The notes beneath the pieces were generated by a model. That model did no database searches, had not been told where the DNA came from, and was given only the letters and a program-made list of their open reading frames with translations. A stretch of 5,471 nt of DNA. Origin: an uncultured Eubacteriales bacterium (GTDB lineage Bacteria > Bacillota > Clostridia > TANB77 > CAG-508). Below are positions 1 to 5,471 of this stretch, piece by piece; position 1 is the stretch's first letter, and every line of letters begins with the position of its first letter. The stretch lies in the NCBI GenBank assembly GCA_902760765.1, contig CACWHO010000044.1, positions 1 to 5,471 on the forward strand, in the 5' to 3' direction. A program made the translations under genes and the position numbers.

Positions 1-671
1 TCTGCAAACTCTGCTTTTGTTAATCCTGTTTTATCAATTTTTATAACAGCTAAATCTGTTTGTTTATCTTTTCCTATAATCTTTGCCTCATATTCTGTGT
101 CATCATTAAATAGCTTAACAGTAATTTTTGTTGCTTCTGAAATTTGGAAAAATGAATCTTCTTCAGAGCTTGATTCAGATGATACAACATGGTTATTTGT
201 TAAAATATAGCCATCTTCACTTATAATAATTCCTGAACCAGAGGCTGTTGCTGTTTGACTTGTTGGAGTTCCAAAGCCAAATAATGAATTTGAATTTACA
301 GTATACTCAATACTTATACCAACAATTGATGGTAATATTTTATTTGCTGCATAAACGGCTGTATCTGAATATTCACTTAATTTTGATGAGTCTACATATC
401 CATTTGAGCTTGTTGAAGAATTATTTGAGCTACTAACAACTGTATTTGATGAGCTTGTTCCAATTAATTTATCTTTTATTGATGGTACGCCAAAACATGT
501 TCCAACAACAATAACTCCTCCTAAAACTCCACTTATAAAAGGCGCTAAAACTCTTTTACCAAAATCAGAATGTTTTTTTTCTGTAGTAACATTATATTGG
601 ACTTCATCTTTTGGTACTTTTCTGAATTTTGAGCCATCATTTTCGAAGGTATATATCCGGTTTTCAAATTT
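1..671 (-). CDS. htrA: HtrA/DegP-like membrane-anchored serine protease (S1C), partial, start codon not resolved
   Basis: This gene encodes an envelope serine protease or chaperone of the HtrA (trypsin-like S1C) family, which degrades misfolded exported proteins. The open frame gives 223 residues before the left edge cuts it. Residues 1-40 are a charged cytoplasmic tail (FENRIYTFENDGSKF near the start). Residues 41-61 form a hydrophobic membrane anchor rich in Gly and Val. Residues 72-100 are a Ser/Asn-rich linker outside the membrane. The protease fold follows: GSGIIISEDGYILTNNHVV at 145-163 carries catalytic His161 (codon 189-191), and TDLAVIKID at 205-213 carries catalytic Asp206. The Ser motif and any PDZ domain lie outside the window. 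The frame is closed by TAA at 672-674 and contains no ATG, GTG or TTG codon, so the start is either non-canonical or lost to an indel; see findings. Family assignment is firm; whether the gene is intact is not. It is divergent from clpE. Confidence 0.88.
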
Positions 672-682
672 TTAATTTTATT

Positions 683-688
683 ACCTTC
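683..688 (-). promoter_or_regulatory. Candidate ribosome binding site for htrA without a matching start codon
   Basis: On the minus strand GAAGGT is a reasonable Shine-Dalgarno sequence just upstream of the HtrA frame. The codon at normal spacing is ATT (676-674), in a different frame from the HtrA reading. One extra T in the run at 666-668 would join that ATT to the HtrA frame and give an N-terminus beginning I/M-K-N-F-E-N-R. The site supports the view that translation was meant to start around 672-676. It is inferred from sequence only. Confidence 0.45.
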
Positions 689-750
689 ACAAATTTAATT
701 ATAGATATATAATATCCTAAAACAATATTAGAATACAATAGATTTGTGAA
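686..750. repeat. 9-bp inverted repeat TTCACAAAT / ATTTGTGAA flanking the htrA promoter region
   Basis: TTCACAAAT at 686-694 is the exact reverse complement of ATTTGTGAA at 742-750, with 47 bases between them holding both candidate htrA promoters. A related TATGTGAAA follows at 754-762, so three TGTGAA-like elements lie in about 77 bases. The arrangement could be a pair of regulator sites. The arms are too far apart for a good terminator hairpin. It may also be chance in A/T-rich DNA. Confidence 0.4.
698..738 (-). promoter_or_regulatory. Candidate sigma-A-type promoter region for htrA
   Basis: Two overlapping candidate promoters can be read on the minus strand. One has TTGTAT (738-733) and TATTAT (714-709) with an 18-base spacer. 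The other has TTGTTT (725-720) and TATAAT (703-698) with a 16-base spacer. The first leaves a more normal leader before the GAAGGT ribosome site. In DNA this rich in A and T such matches arise easily by chance, so confidence is low. Confidence 0.35.
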
Positions 751-810
751 AATTATGTGAAAAAAATGTAATTTTTAAAATTTTTTTATTTTACAAATTA
801 ATCAAATTGC

Positions 811-851
811 TTTTAATTTTTAATTTTTAACATTATAAATAAATTATAAAT
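811..851. repeat. Short A/T direct repeats in the divergent intergenic region
   Basis: Positions 811-830 hold three runs of TTTT(T)AA with a 7-base period, and ATTATAAAT occurs at 832-840 and again at 843-851 with an 11-base period. These lie upstream of the clpE promoter. Phased A/T tracts of this kind can curve DNA or act as UP elements for RNA polymerase; that role is only a possibility here. The rest of 672-942 shows no gene or structured RNA that I can support. Confidence 0.35.
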
Positions 852-876
852 CAAATTTTTAAATTGTTAGAAATGT

Positions 877-905
877 TTGACTATTTTGCAATTTTGCTGT
901 ATTAT
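877..905 (+). promoter_or_regulatory. Candidate sigma-A-type promoter for the clpE-pgsA operon
   Basis: TTGACT (877-882) as -35 and TATTAT (900-905) as -10 are separated by exactly 17 bases, which predicts a transcript start near 912 and a leader of about 30 bases before the ATG at 943. The leader carries TGAGGA (928-933) as ribosome site. The -35 element lies inside TTTGACT (876-882), which matches one half-site of the CtsR operator of Firmicute clp genes, but the second half-site is poor. A TATAAT at 907-912 is also present but sits too far from the -35. Confidence 0.55.
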
Positions 906-942
906 ATATAATATTCAAAACAAGAAATGAGGAATAAAAGTT

Positions 943-3324
943 ATGATATGTTCAGAATGTAATAAAAATCCTGCAATACTTTTTTTCAATGAAATAGAAA
1001 ATGGTAAAAGCACAATGAAAGGCTTATGTTATGATTGTGCAAAGAAAAAAGGATTAAATCCAGAAGAATCTTTAAAAAAACAACAAGAATTGATTGCAAA
1101 AGACTTGAATATTGAAGAAATGAATAAGCAACTTGAAGGTCTTTTTAAAGATTTTGCTGAAAATTTAGATTTAGCAGATATAAAAAATATGGATGGGGCA
1201 ATTACTTTTGGGGATTTAGGTGATGAAGAAAATGATGACTATGATGAAGAAGAAAAACCCAAAATTGCAGGTGCTGCTATTCCATTAGGCTCAATATTTT
1301 CAAATATGTTTAATAATGGAAATGTTCAAAAGGATGCAAATCCATCACAAAAAAGTAAAGAAAATACAAAAAATACTAAGCAAAATGTACCAAATCAAAA
1401 AAAGAAAAAATATCTTGATACATATGGTACAAACCTTACACAAAAGGCAAAAAATAAACAATTAGATATTGTTGTCGGAAGAGAAAAAGAAATACAAAGA
1501 ATTATTCAAATTTTAAATAGACGTTCAAAAAATAATCCATGTTTAATTGGTGAGCCAGGTGTTGGTAAAACAGCGATTGCTCAAGGGCTTGCAATTAAAA
1601 TTGCAAATGAGAATGTTCCAGCAAAATTATTGAACAAAGAAGTTTATTTATTAGATATGACATCAGTTATTGCAGGCACTCAATTTAGAGGGCAATTCGA
1701 GTCAAGAATGAAAGGCATTATTGATGAATGCAAAAAATATGGAAATATAATTCTTGTAATTGACGAAATTCACAATATTATTGGTGCTGGAGATGGCGAG
1801 CATTCTATGAATGCTGCAAATATCTTAAAACCTGCACTTTCTAATGGTGATGTTCAATTAATTGGTACAACAACACTTACAGAATATAGAAAATATATTG
1901 AAAAAGATTCTGCTTTAGAAAGAAGATTTCAGCAAGTTCTTGTTGAAGAACCAAATGTCGATGATTCAATAAAAATTCTTGAAGGAATTAAAAAATATTA
2001 TGAAGAATATCACAAAGTAAAAATTTCAACAGATGTTATTAAACAAACAGTAATTATGTCAGAAAAATATATTCATGATAGATTTTTACCAGATAAAGCC
2101 ATAGATATTTTGGATGAAGCATGTTCTAGAATTAATTTGGAAAACAAAGAATTAACAGAATTAGAAATCTTAAATGCTGAGTTAAAGAAAATTCAAGACG
2201 AAAAAGAAAAATTTGAGCAAAATGATAATGATGCAGAAAAAAGTGAAGAAGATTTCCAAAAAGCTGCTGATTTAAAAACTCAAGAATGTCAAGTAATTGA
2301 AAAAATTGATAAATTGAAAAAGAAAATGAAACCAAAAGAACTTACAGTTCAAGATATTGCTGCAGTTATTGAAAGTTGGACAAAAATTCCTGTTAAGAAA
2401 ATAACAGAAGCAGAAACACAAAAATTGTTAAATCTTGAAACAAATCTTCACAAAAGAATTATTGGTCAAAATGATGCTGTAAATGCTGTTTCAAGAGCAA
2501 TCAGAAGAAATAGAGCAGGACTTCAAAGTGAAAAAAGACCACCATCATTTATTTTTGTTGGTCCAACAGGTGTTGGTAAAACAGAGCTTGCAAAAGCACT
2601 TGCTTACGAAATGTTTGGTTCAGAAGATTCTATTATTAGAATTGATATGTCTGAATATATGGAAAGTAATTCAACTGCAAAATTAATTGGTGCTCCTCCA
2701 GGATATGTTGGATATGATGATGCTGGTCAATTAACTGAAAAAGTTAAAAGAAAGCCATATTCAATAATTCTTTTAGATGAAATTGAAAAAGCTCACCCAG
2801 ATGTATTTAATATTTTGTTACAAGTTTTAGATGATGGTAAACTTACAGATTCTCAAGGTAATACAGTAAATTTTGCAAATACAATTATCATTATGACATC
2901 AAATGCTGGTTCAAATTTAAATAATAATTCAATTGGCTTTGGTGGTGGAACTATTGATAAATCAAAAATTGAAAATAGTTTAAAAGAAACATTTAGACCA
3001 GAGTTTTTAAACAGAATTGATGAAATTATAGTATTTAATTCTCTAACAAAAGATGAATTATTGCAAATAACTGACCTAATGTTAGAAGATACTATAAAGG
3101 CTCTAAAAAATAAGAATATTTCATTTGAAATTTCAAAAGAAGCAAAATTATATGTTTTAGATAAAGGTACAAATATCAAATTTGGTGCAAGGCCATTAAG
3201 AAGAGCAATTCAAAGATATATTGATGATGAAATTTCAGAAATGATTTTAAAAAATGATGTAAAAAATGGTCAAACAATTTTAGTAGATTTTGCAGATAAT
3301 AATTTAACATTTAATATAAAATAA
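943..3324 (+). CDS. clpE: ClpE-type ATP-dependent Clp protease ATP-binding subunit with N-terminal zinc finger
   Basis: This is a cytoplasmic AAA+ unfoldase (793 aa) that threads substrates into ClpP. An McsA/ClpE-like zinc finger opens the protein (Cys3, Cys6, Cys29, Cys32). A low-complexity linker follows at about 40-155, with an acidic stretch at 91-105 and a Lys-rich stretch at 130-157. AAA1 has Walker A GEPGVGKT (203-210), the GTQFRGQFE pore region (245-253), Walker B IDEIH (273-277) and Arg-finger ALERRF (324-329). The middle domain (about 400-462) is a coiled coil with a UVR-like segment DFQKAADLKTQE. AAA2 has Walker A GPTGVGKT (540-547), pore GYVG (587-590), Walker B LLDEIEKAHPD (610-620), the IGF loop expected to dock ClpP (664-666), RPEFLNRIDE and sensor-2 FGARPLRRA. 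The double Clp-N repeat of ClpC is absent, so I prefer ClpE, although such clostridial proteins are often labelled ClpC. The start is firm: TGAGGA precedes it and the zinc finger begins at residue 3. It is the first gene of an operon with pgsA. Confidence 0.95.
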   Translation: MICSECNKNPAILFFNEIENGKSTMKGLCYDCAKKKGLNPEESLKKQQELIAKDLNIEEMNKQLEGLFKDFAENLDLADIKNMDGAITFGDLGDEENDDYDEEEKPKIAGAAIPLGSIFSNMFNNGNVQKDANPSQKSKENTKNTKQNVPNQKKKKYLDTYGTNLTQKAKNKQLDIVVGREKEIQRIIQILNRRSKNNPCLIGEPGVGKTAIAQGLAIKIANENVPAKLLNKEVYLLDMTSVIAGTQFRGQFESRMKGIIDECKKYGNIILVIDEIHNIIGAGDGEHSMNAANILKPALSNGDVQLIGTTTLTEYRKYIEKDSALERRFQQVLVEEPNVDDSIKILEGIKKYYEEYHKVKISTDVIKQTVIMSEKYIHDRFLPDKAIDILDEACSRINLENKELTELEILNAELKKIQDEKEKFEQNDNDAEKSEEDFQKAADLKTQECQVIEKIDKLKKKMKPKELTVQDIAAVIESWTKIPVKKITEAETQKLLNLETNLHKRIIGQNDAVNAVSRAIRRNRAGLQSEKRPPSFIFVGPTGVGKTELAKALAYEMFGSEDSIIRIDMSEYMESNSTAKLIGAPPGYVGYDDAGQLTEKVKRKPYSIILLDEIEKAHPDVFNILLQVLDDGKLTDSQGNTVNFANTIIIMTSNAGSNLNNNSIGFGGGTIDKSKIENSLKETFRPEFLNRIDEIIVFNSLTKDELLQITDLMLEDTIKALKNKNISFEISKEAKLYVLDKGTNIKFGARPLRRAIQRYIDDEISEMILKNDVKNGQTILVDFADNNLTFNIK

Positions 3325-3325
3325 T

Positions 3326-3331
3326 AGGAGG
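3326..3331 (+). promoter_or_regulatory. Strong ribosome binding site of pgsA
   Basis: A perfect AGGAGG sits five bases before the pgsA ATG and two bases after the clpE stop codon. The 12-bp gap leaves no room for a promoter, so pgsA is most likely translated from the clpE transcript. Confidence 0.85.
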
Positions 3332-3336
3332 AAAAA

Positions 3337-3939
3337 ATGTTTAAGCATGTTCCAAATATTTTAACAATAATAAGATTTCTATTAATTCCAGTAATTGTAG
3401 GAAATATAATGAATGGGCATTATATTGAAGGTTTTATATTCTTTACAATTTCTGCAATTACAGATGTACTTGATGGTTTTATAGCAAGGAAATTTAATTT
3501 TGTATCTACATTTGGCAAATTGATGGACCCTCTTGCAGATAAATTAACGCAAATTTCTGTGTTATATTCCCTATTTGCTGTAAATGCAATACCTTTTTGG
3601 ATTTTAGGAATTGTAGTTTTAAAAGAATTTGCAATGGTTATTGGTGCTGCATTTCTTTATGGAAAAAATGTTGTTGTATATAGCAAATGGTACGGAAAAC
3701 TTGCAACTGTTTTATTTTATTTAGCTATTGTACTTTCTTTGGTAGTTAAGGAATTAAATCTTACAGGTATATGGGCAAATGTAGATTTGATACTATATTG
3801 CATTGCTTTAATTTGTACAATATTTTCATTTGTAATGTATTCAAAAAATTTATATCAAGGTGGATTTATTGCAGAAAGTGATTTAAATAAAGATGCTCAG
3901 AAAGTAGTATTAAAAGATAAATGGCCATGGAAGAAATAA
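3337..3939 (+). CDS. pgsA: CDP-diacylglycerol--glycerol-3-phosphate 3-phosphatidyltransferase (phosphatidylglycerophosphate synthase)
   Basis: PgsA is an integral membrane enzyme that transfers the phosphatidyl group of CDP-diacylglycerol to sn-glycerol 3-phosphate, the committed step to phosphatidylglycerol and cardiolipin. The 200-residue length is usual for the family. The N-terminus has the typical PNILTIIRFLLIP (6-18). The CDP-alcohol phosphotransferase signature D-x2-DG-x2-AR-x8-G-x3-D-x3-D is complete: Asp43, Asp46, Gly47, Ala50, Arg51, Gly60, Asp64 and Asp68, where the aspartates bind the two metal ions. Several hydrophobic segments follow at roughly 70-97, 118-137 and 145-166. The C-terminal tail (about 170-200) is polar and ends KWPWKK. 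The protein could in principle be a related CDP-alcohol transferase, but the N-terminal motif and size fit PgsA best. It lies 12 bp after clpE, probably in one operon, and its last codons form the left arm of the terminator. Confidence 0.95.
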   Translation: MFKHVPNILTIIRFLLIPVIVGNIMNGHYIEGFIFFTISAITDVLDGFIARKFNFVSTFGKLMDPLADKLTQISVLYSLFAVNAIPFWILGIVVLKEFAMVIGAAFLYGKNVVVYSKWYGKLATVLFYLAIVLSLVVKELNLTGIWANVDLILYCIALICTIFSFVMYSKNLYQGGFIAESDLNKDAQKVVLKDKWPWKK

Positions 3940-3962
3940 TTTCCATGGTCTTTTATTTTTTT
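3923..3962 (+). terminator. Intrinsic terminator of the clpE-pgsA operon, overlapping the pgsA 3' end
   Basis: GGCCATGGAA (3923-3932) pairs with TTCCATGGTC (3941-3950) as a 10-bp stem with one G-U pair and an 8-base loop, followed by the T-rich tail TTTTATTTTTTT (3951-3962). The left arm is the end of the pgsA coding sequence and the stop codon is in the loop. The minus-strand gene ends at 3961, just beyond, so the hairpin may also stop that transcript, but the tail in that direction (ATTTATCTTTT) is weaker. Confidence 0.85.
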
Positions 3963-4572
3963 ATTCATAATTTTCAAGCATCTCATTTAAATTTTCTAAT
4001 CCATTAACTTTAACACCATTTTGCAATTGTACTTTATCTTCTTCTGGTAAATATTGTGTTGATATATTTGTATTTTCAAAAAGAGTTTCCTGGTTATTTT
4101 CATCTAACAAATAAACAACAATTTTATCATCATTAGTTCTCAAAATAAAATGTTGTCCACAATTATTATCAAATTCTTTTGATAATATAATTTGTGAATT
4201 ACTAAATTTTTCGATTTTCCATGTTAAATACTCATTTCTTAAATCATCTTCTGTTTTATTTACCAAATTTTGTGGAATACTAATATATTCATTTATTGTA
4301 TGTCCACATTCTTTATAATATCTTTTTAATGTTATAATGCAATTTGGAGAAATTTTTTCTTCACTAGAACTTGCTTCTACTTCGTTTTCTGTGTTTTGCA
4401 ACATTAAATATTCATCATTACAATCATCTATAATATTTTCTTGAGTATTATTTTTATTCTCCTGCATAGCTATTTTTTTATCACTTTTTTTATGAAATAT
4501 TAAAACTCCTAAAACTATTCCTGTAATACAAATTATAATCATTAAAAACATTAAAATTGCTGATTTTTTCAT
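3961..4572 (-). CDS. Membrane-anchored extracytoplasmic protein, BofC C-terminal-domain-like (putative)
   Basis: This is a 203-residue protein of uncertain function. I start it at 4572, giving MKKSAIL, because GGAGG (4584-4580) lies seven bases upstream; the frame stays open to a TTG at 4623 that has no ribosome site. Residues 4-26 form one hydrophobic helix followed by HKKSDKK, suggesting an N-terminal anchor with the rest outside the membrane. Residues 35-75 are a polar linker. The folded part (about 76-203) has KECGH (88-91), IPQNLVNKTEDDL, YLTWKIEKFS, NNCGQH (136-141), an IVVYLLD strand and a closing LPEEDKVQLQNGVKVNGLENLNEMLE. This layout resembles the clostridial BofC C-terminal-domain family; BofC in Bacillus is a forespore protein that tunes SigK processing. 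The resemblance is from memory of the pattern and was not tested. The last stop is 21 bp from that of the convergent pgsA. It may be co-transcribed with comEC. Confidence 0.6.
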   Translation of the reverse strand: MKKSAILMFLMIIICITGIVLGVLIFHKKSDKKIAMQENKNNTQENIIDDCNDEYLMLQNTENEVEASSSEEKISPNCIITLKRYYKECGHTINEYISIPQNLVNKTEDDLRNEYLTWKIEKFSNSQIILSKEFDNNCGQHFILRTNDDKIVVYLLDENNQETLFENTNISTQYLPEEDKVQLQNGVKVNGLENLNEMLENYE

Positions 4573-4670
4573 GTAACTTCCTCCAAAATATTTTTTGCTT
4601 TTTAATTTTCTATAAATTACCAAATATGGTTTTAATTATTATGTACATAAAAAATCATTCTATACTATTT
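4573..4670 (-). other. Intergenic gap between comEC and the BofC-like gene
   Basis: This 98-base stretch holds the GGAGG ribosome site near its downstream end and otherwise only A/T-rich sequence. ACCATATTTGGT (minus strand, about 4620-4631) is a short imperfect palindrome and ATGTACAT (4641-4648) a perfect 8-base palindrome. I see no convincing terminator for comEC and no clear promoter, so read-through from comEC is plausible. Confidence 0.4.
4580..4584 (-). promoter_or_regulatory. Ribosome binding site fixing the start of the BofC-like gene
   Basis: GGAGG on the minus strand is seven bases before the ATG at 4572-4570. It rules in favour of this start over the upstream in-frame TTG at 4623, and the hydrophobic anchor then begins close to the N-terminus, as expected for a membrane-targeting segment. 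Confidence 0.8.
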
Positions 4671-5471
4671 TTAATTCATAAGTGTACTAGTTCTAACTTT
4701 GTTAAAACGATTTATATAAATTGAAATTTCTCCATTTTTATCTGTTCTAAAAATAGATATATTCTTTTCTTTTAAACGTTTTATAACTTCATCTGATGGA
4801 TGCCCAAATTTATTATCTTTTCCTACTCCAATTATGGCAATTTTTGGATTTATAATATTTACAAATTCTTTTATTGATGAAGTTTTTGAACCATGATGCC
4901 CTACTTTTAATATATTAGCTTTTAATAAATATGTTTTATTTTGATATTCTTTAATAATCTCTTCTTCCGCAATTTTTTCAATGTCTCCTGTAAAAATCAT
5001 AGAAAATTTTTTATATTCTAATCTTGTAACAATGGAATTATTATTTAAGATATTTTCTTCAATAAGCGTTTGTGATGGCCATAAGATTCTAAATTTTAAA
5101 TTTTTTTCTATGTTTATTAAATCTCCCTTTTTTACAATTCTAACTCTAATATTTTTGTCCTTTACAATTTTTCTAAATTCATTGTAATTTTCTGACTCTT
5201 CTCCCTGCTTTGCAATCAAAACCTCTCCGACTTTTAGTTCTTGCATTACAGATAAAATTCCCTTTACATGGTCACTATCAAAATGGCTAATAATTATAGT
5301 ATCAATTTTTGTATAGCCCCTATCTAAAATATATGGAACCAAAGTATTTTTTCCAACATCAAAACTGCTACTTCCCCCGCCATCTATTAAAATAGTTTTC
5401 TTTTTAGGTGTAATAATAAAACATGAATCACCTTGTCCAACATCAATAAAATGAATTTTTAAATCACTTGG
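4671..5471 (-). CDS. comEC: ComEC/Rec2 C-terminal metallo-beta-lactamase domain, 5' partial
   Basis: ComEC forms the membrane channel that carries single-stranded DNA into the cell in natural transformation; its C-terminal metallo-beta-lactamase domain is thought to degrade the second strand. The 266 residues here start in mid-protein at the right edge, with no start codon needed. The domain begins FIDVGQGDS (8-16) and ILIDGGG (27-33), then FDVGKNTLVPYILDRG (37-52), typical of ComEC. Metal ligands of the H-x-D-x-D-H motif are His63, Asp65, Asp67 and His68. Also present are NNNSIV (143-148), TGD (161-163), KVGHHGSKTS (189-198) and FGHPSDEV (222-229). All core motifs appear intact. The Competence-family membrane domain would lie beyond the window. 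A stand-alone secreted MBL protein of the same clan is possible, but the DVGKNTLVPYILDRG segment favours ComEC. The stop is 97 bp before the BofC-like start, in the same direction. Confidence 0.87.
   Translation of the reverse strand, partial: PSDLKIHFIDVGQGDSCFIITPKKKTILIDGGGSSSFDVGKNTLVPYILDRGYTKIDTIIISHFDSDHVKGILSVMQELKVGEVLIAKQGEESENYNEFRKIVKDKNIRVRIVKKGDLINIEKNLKFRILWPSQTLIEENILNNNSIVTRLEYKKFSMIFTGDIEKIAEEEIIKEYQNKTYLLKANILKVGHHGSKTSSIKEFVNIINPKIAIIGVGKDNKFGHPSDEVIKRLKEKNISIFRTDKNGEISIYINRFNKVRTSTLMN

Noticed and set aside
248..436. A 62-codon plus-strand open frame
   Set aside because: It lies antisense to the HtrA frame, has repetitive Leu/Tyr/His composition and no recognisable motif, while the opposite strand encodes clear protease motifs across the same bases.
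635..640. Two tandem ATG codons on the minus strand as the htrA start
   Set aside because: They are in a different frame, which stops after about 31 codons, have no ribosome site, and would discard the well-formed FENRIYTFENDGSKF N-terminus of the protease frame.
672..942. A structured RNA, riboswitch or small gene in the divergent intergenic region
   Set aside because: The region is nearly all A and T with no G/C stems, no tRNA-like or riboswitch-like core and no open frame with a ribosome site.
2853..3179. A 108-codon minus-strand open frame inside clpE
   Set aside because: It is antisense to the second AAA+ domain with its motifs intact; no ribosome site or family resemblance. The shorter frames at 2132-2335 (minus), 2483-2686 (plus) and 4981-5187 (plus) were rejected for the same reason.
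4573..4623. A 17-residue N-terminal extension of the BofC-like protein from TTG at 4623
   Set aside because: No ribosome site precedes the TTG, while GGAGG stands seven bases before the ATG at 4572, and the shorter form places the membrane anchor at the N-terminus.
5340..5342. A TTG as the start of the MBL gene
   Set aside because: The frame continues to the window edge with the conserved FIDVGQGDS and ILIDGGG motifs, so the TTG is an internal Leu codon of ComEC.
1..5471. CRISPR array, insertion sequence, prophage or defence system
   Set aside because: No regularly spaced repeats, transposase, integrase or attachment-like duplications were seen; all five genes belong to ordinary housekeeping or envelope families with similar base composition.

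Overview
The window is very AT-rich (mostly A/T by eye, long poly-A/T runs between genes) and uses the standard genetic code: TAA stops, strong AGGAGG-type ribosome sites and A/T-ending codons. Together with the gene families present (a ClpE-type ATPase, a probable BofC-C-like anchored protein, ComEC, a membrane-anchored HtrA), this points to a low-GC Firmicute, most likely an uncultured or gut-associated member of the Clostridia. The taxonomic call is inference from protein style, not from a marker gene.

Layout. (1) Positions 1-671, minus strand: the N-terminal two thirds or so of a membrane-anchored HtrA/DegP-like serine protease, cut by the left window edge and, unusually, without any in-frame ATG, GTG or TTG. 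(2) Positions 672-942: an A/T-dense divergent intergenic region with candidate promoters facing both ways, an inverted TTCACAAAT repeat bracketing the htrA-side promoter, and small A/T repeats. (3) Positions 943-3939, plus strand: a two-gene operon, a ClpE-type AAA+ unfoldase with a zinc finger followed 12 bp later by pgsA (phosphatidylglycerophosphate synthase), closed by an intrinsic terminator that overlaps the last codons of pgsA. (4) Positions 3961-4572, minus strand: a small membrane-anchored extracytoplasmic protein whose C-terminal part resembles the BofC C-terminal domain family. (5) Positions 4671-5471, minus strand: the C-terminal metallo-beta-lactamase-fold domain of ComEC/Rec2, cut by the right window edge.

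How the genes may work together. The divergent pair htrA / clpE covers protein quality control outside and inside the membrane, and pgsA supplies the anionic lipid precursor for that membrane. The clpE-pgsA pair looks co-transcribed (tight spacing, strong ribosome site, one terminator). comEC and the BofC-like gene lie in the same direction 97 bp apart and converge on the clpE-pgsA operon. All the families are known. I see no mobile element, CRISPR array, RNA gene or defence-like system. The points most worth a second look are the missing start codon of htrA, the long acidic linker of the ClpE-type protein, and the paired Cys/His motifs in the BofC-like protein.
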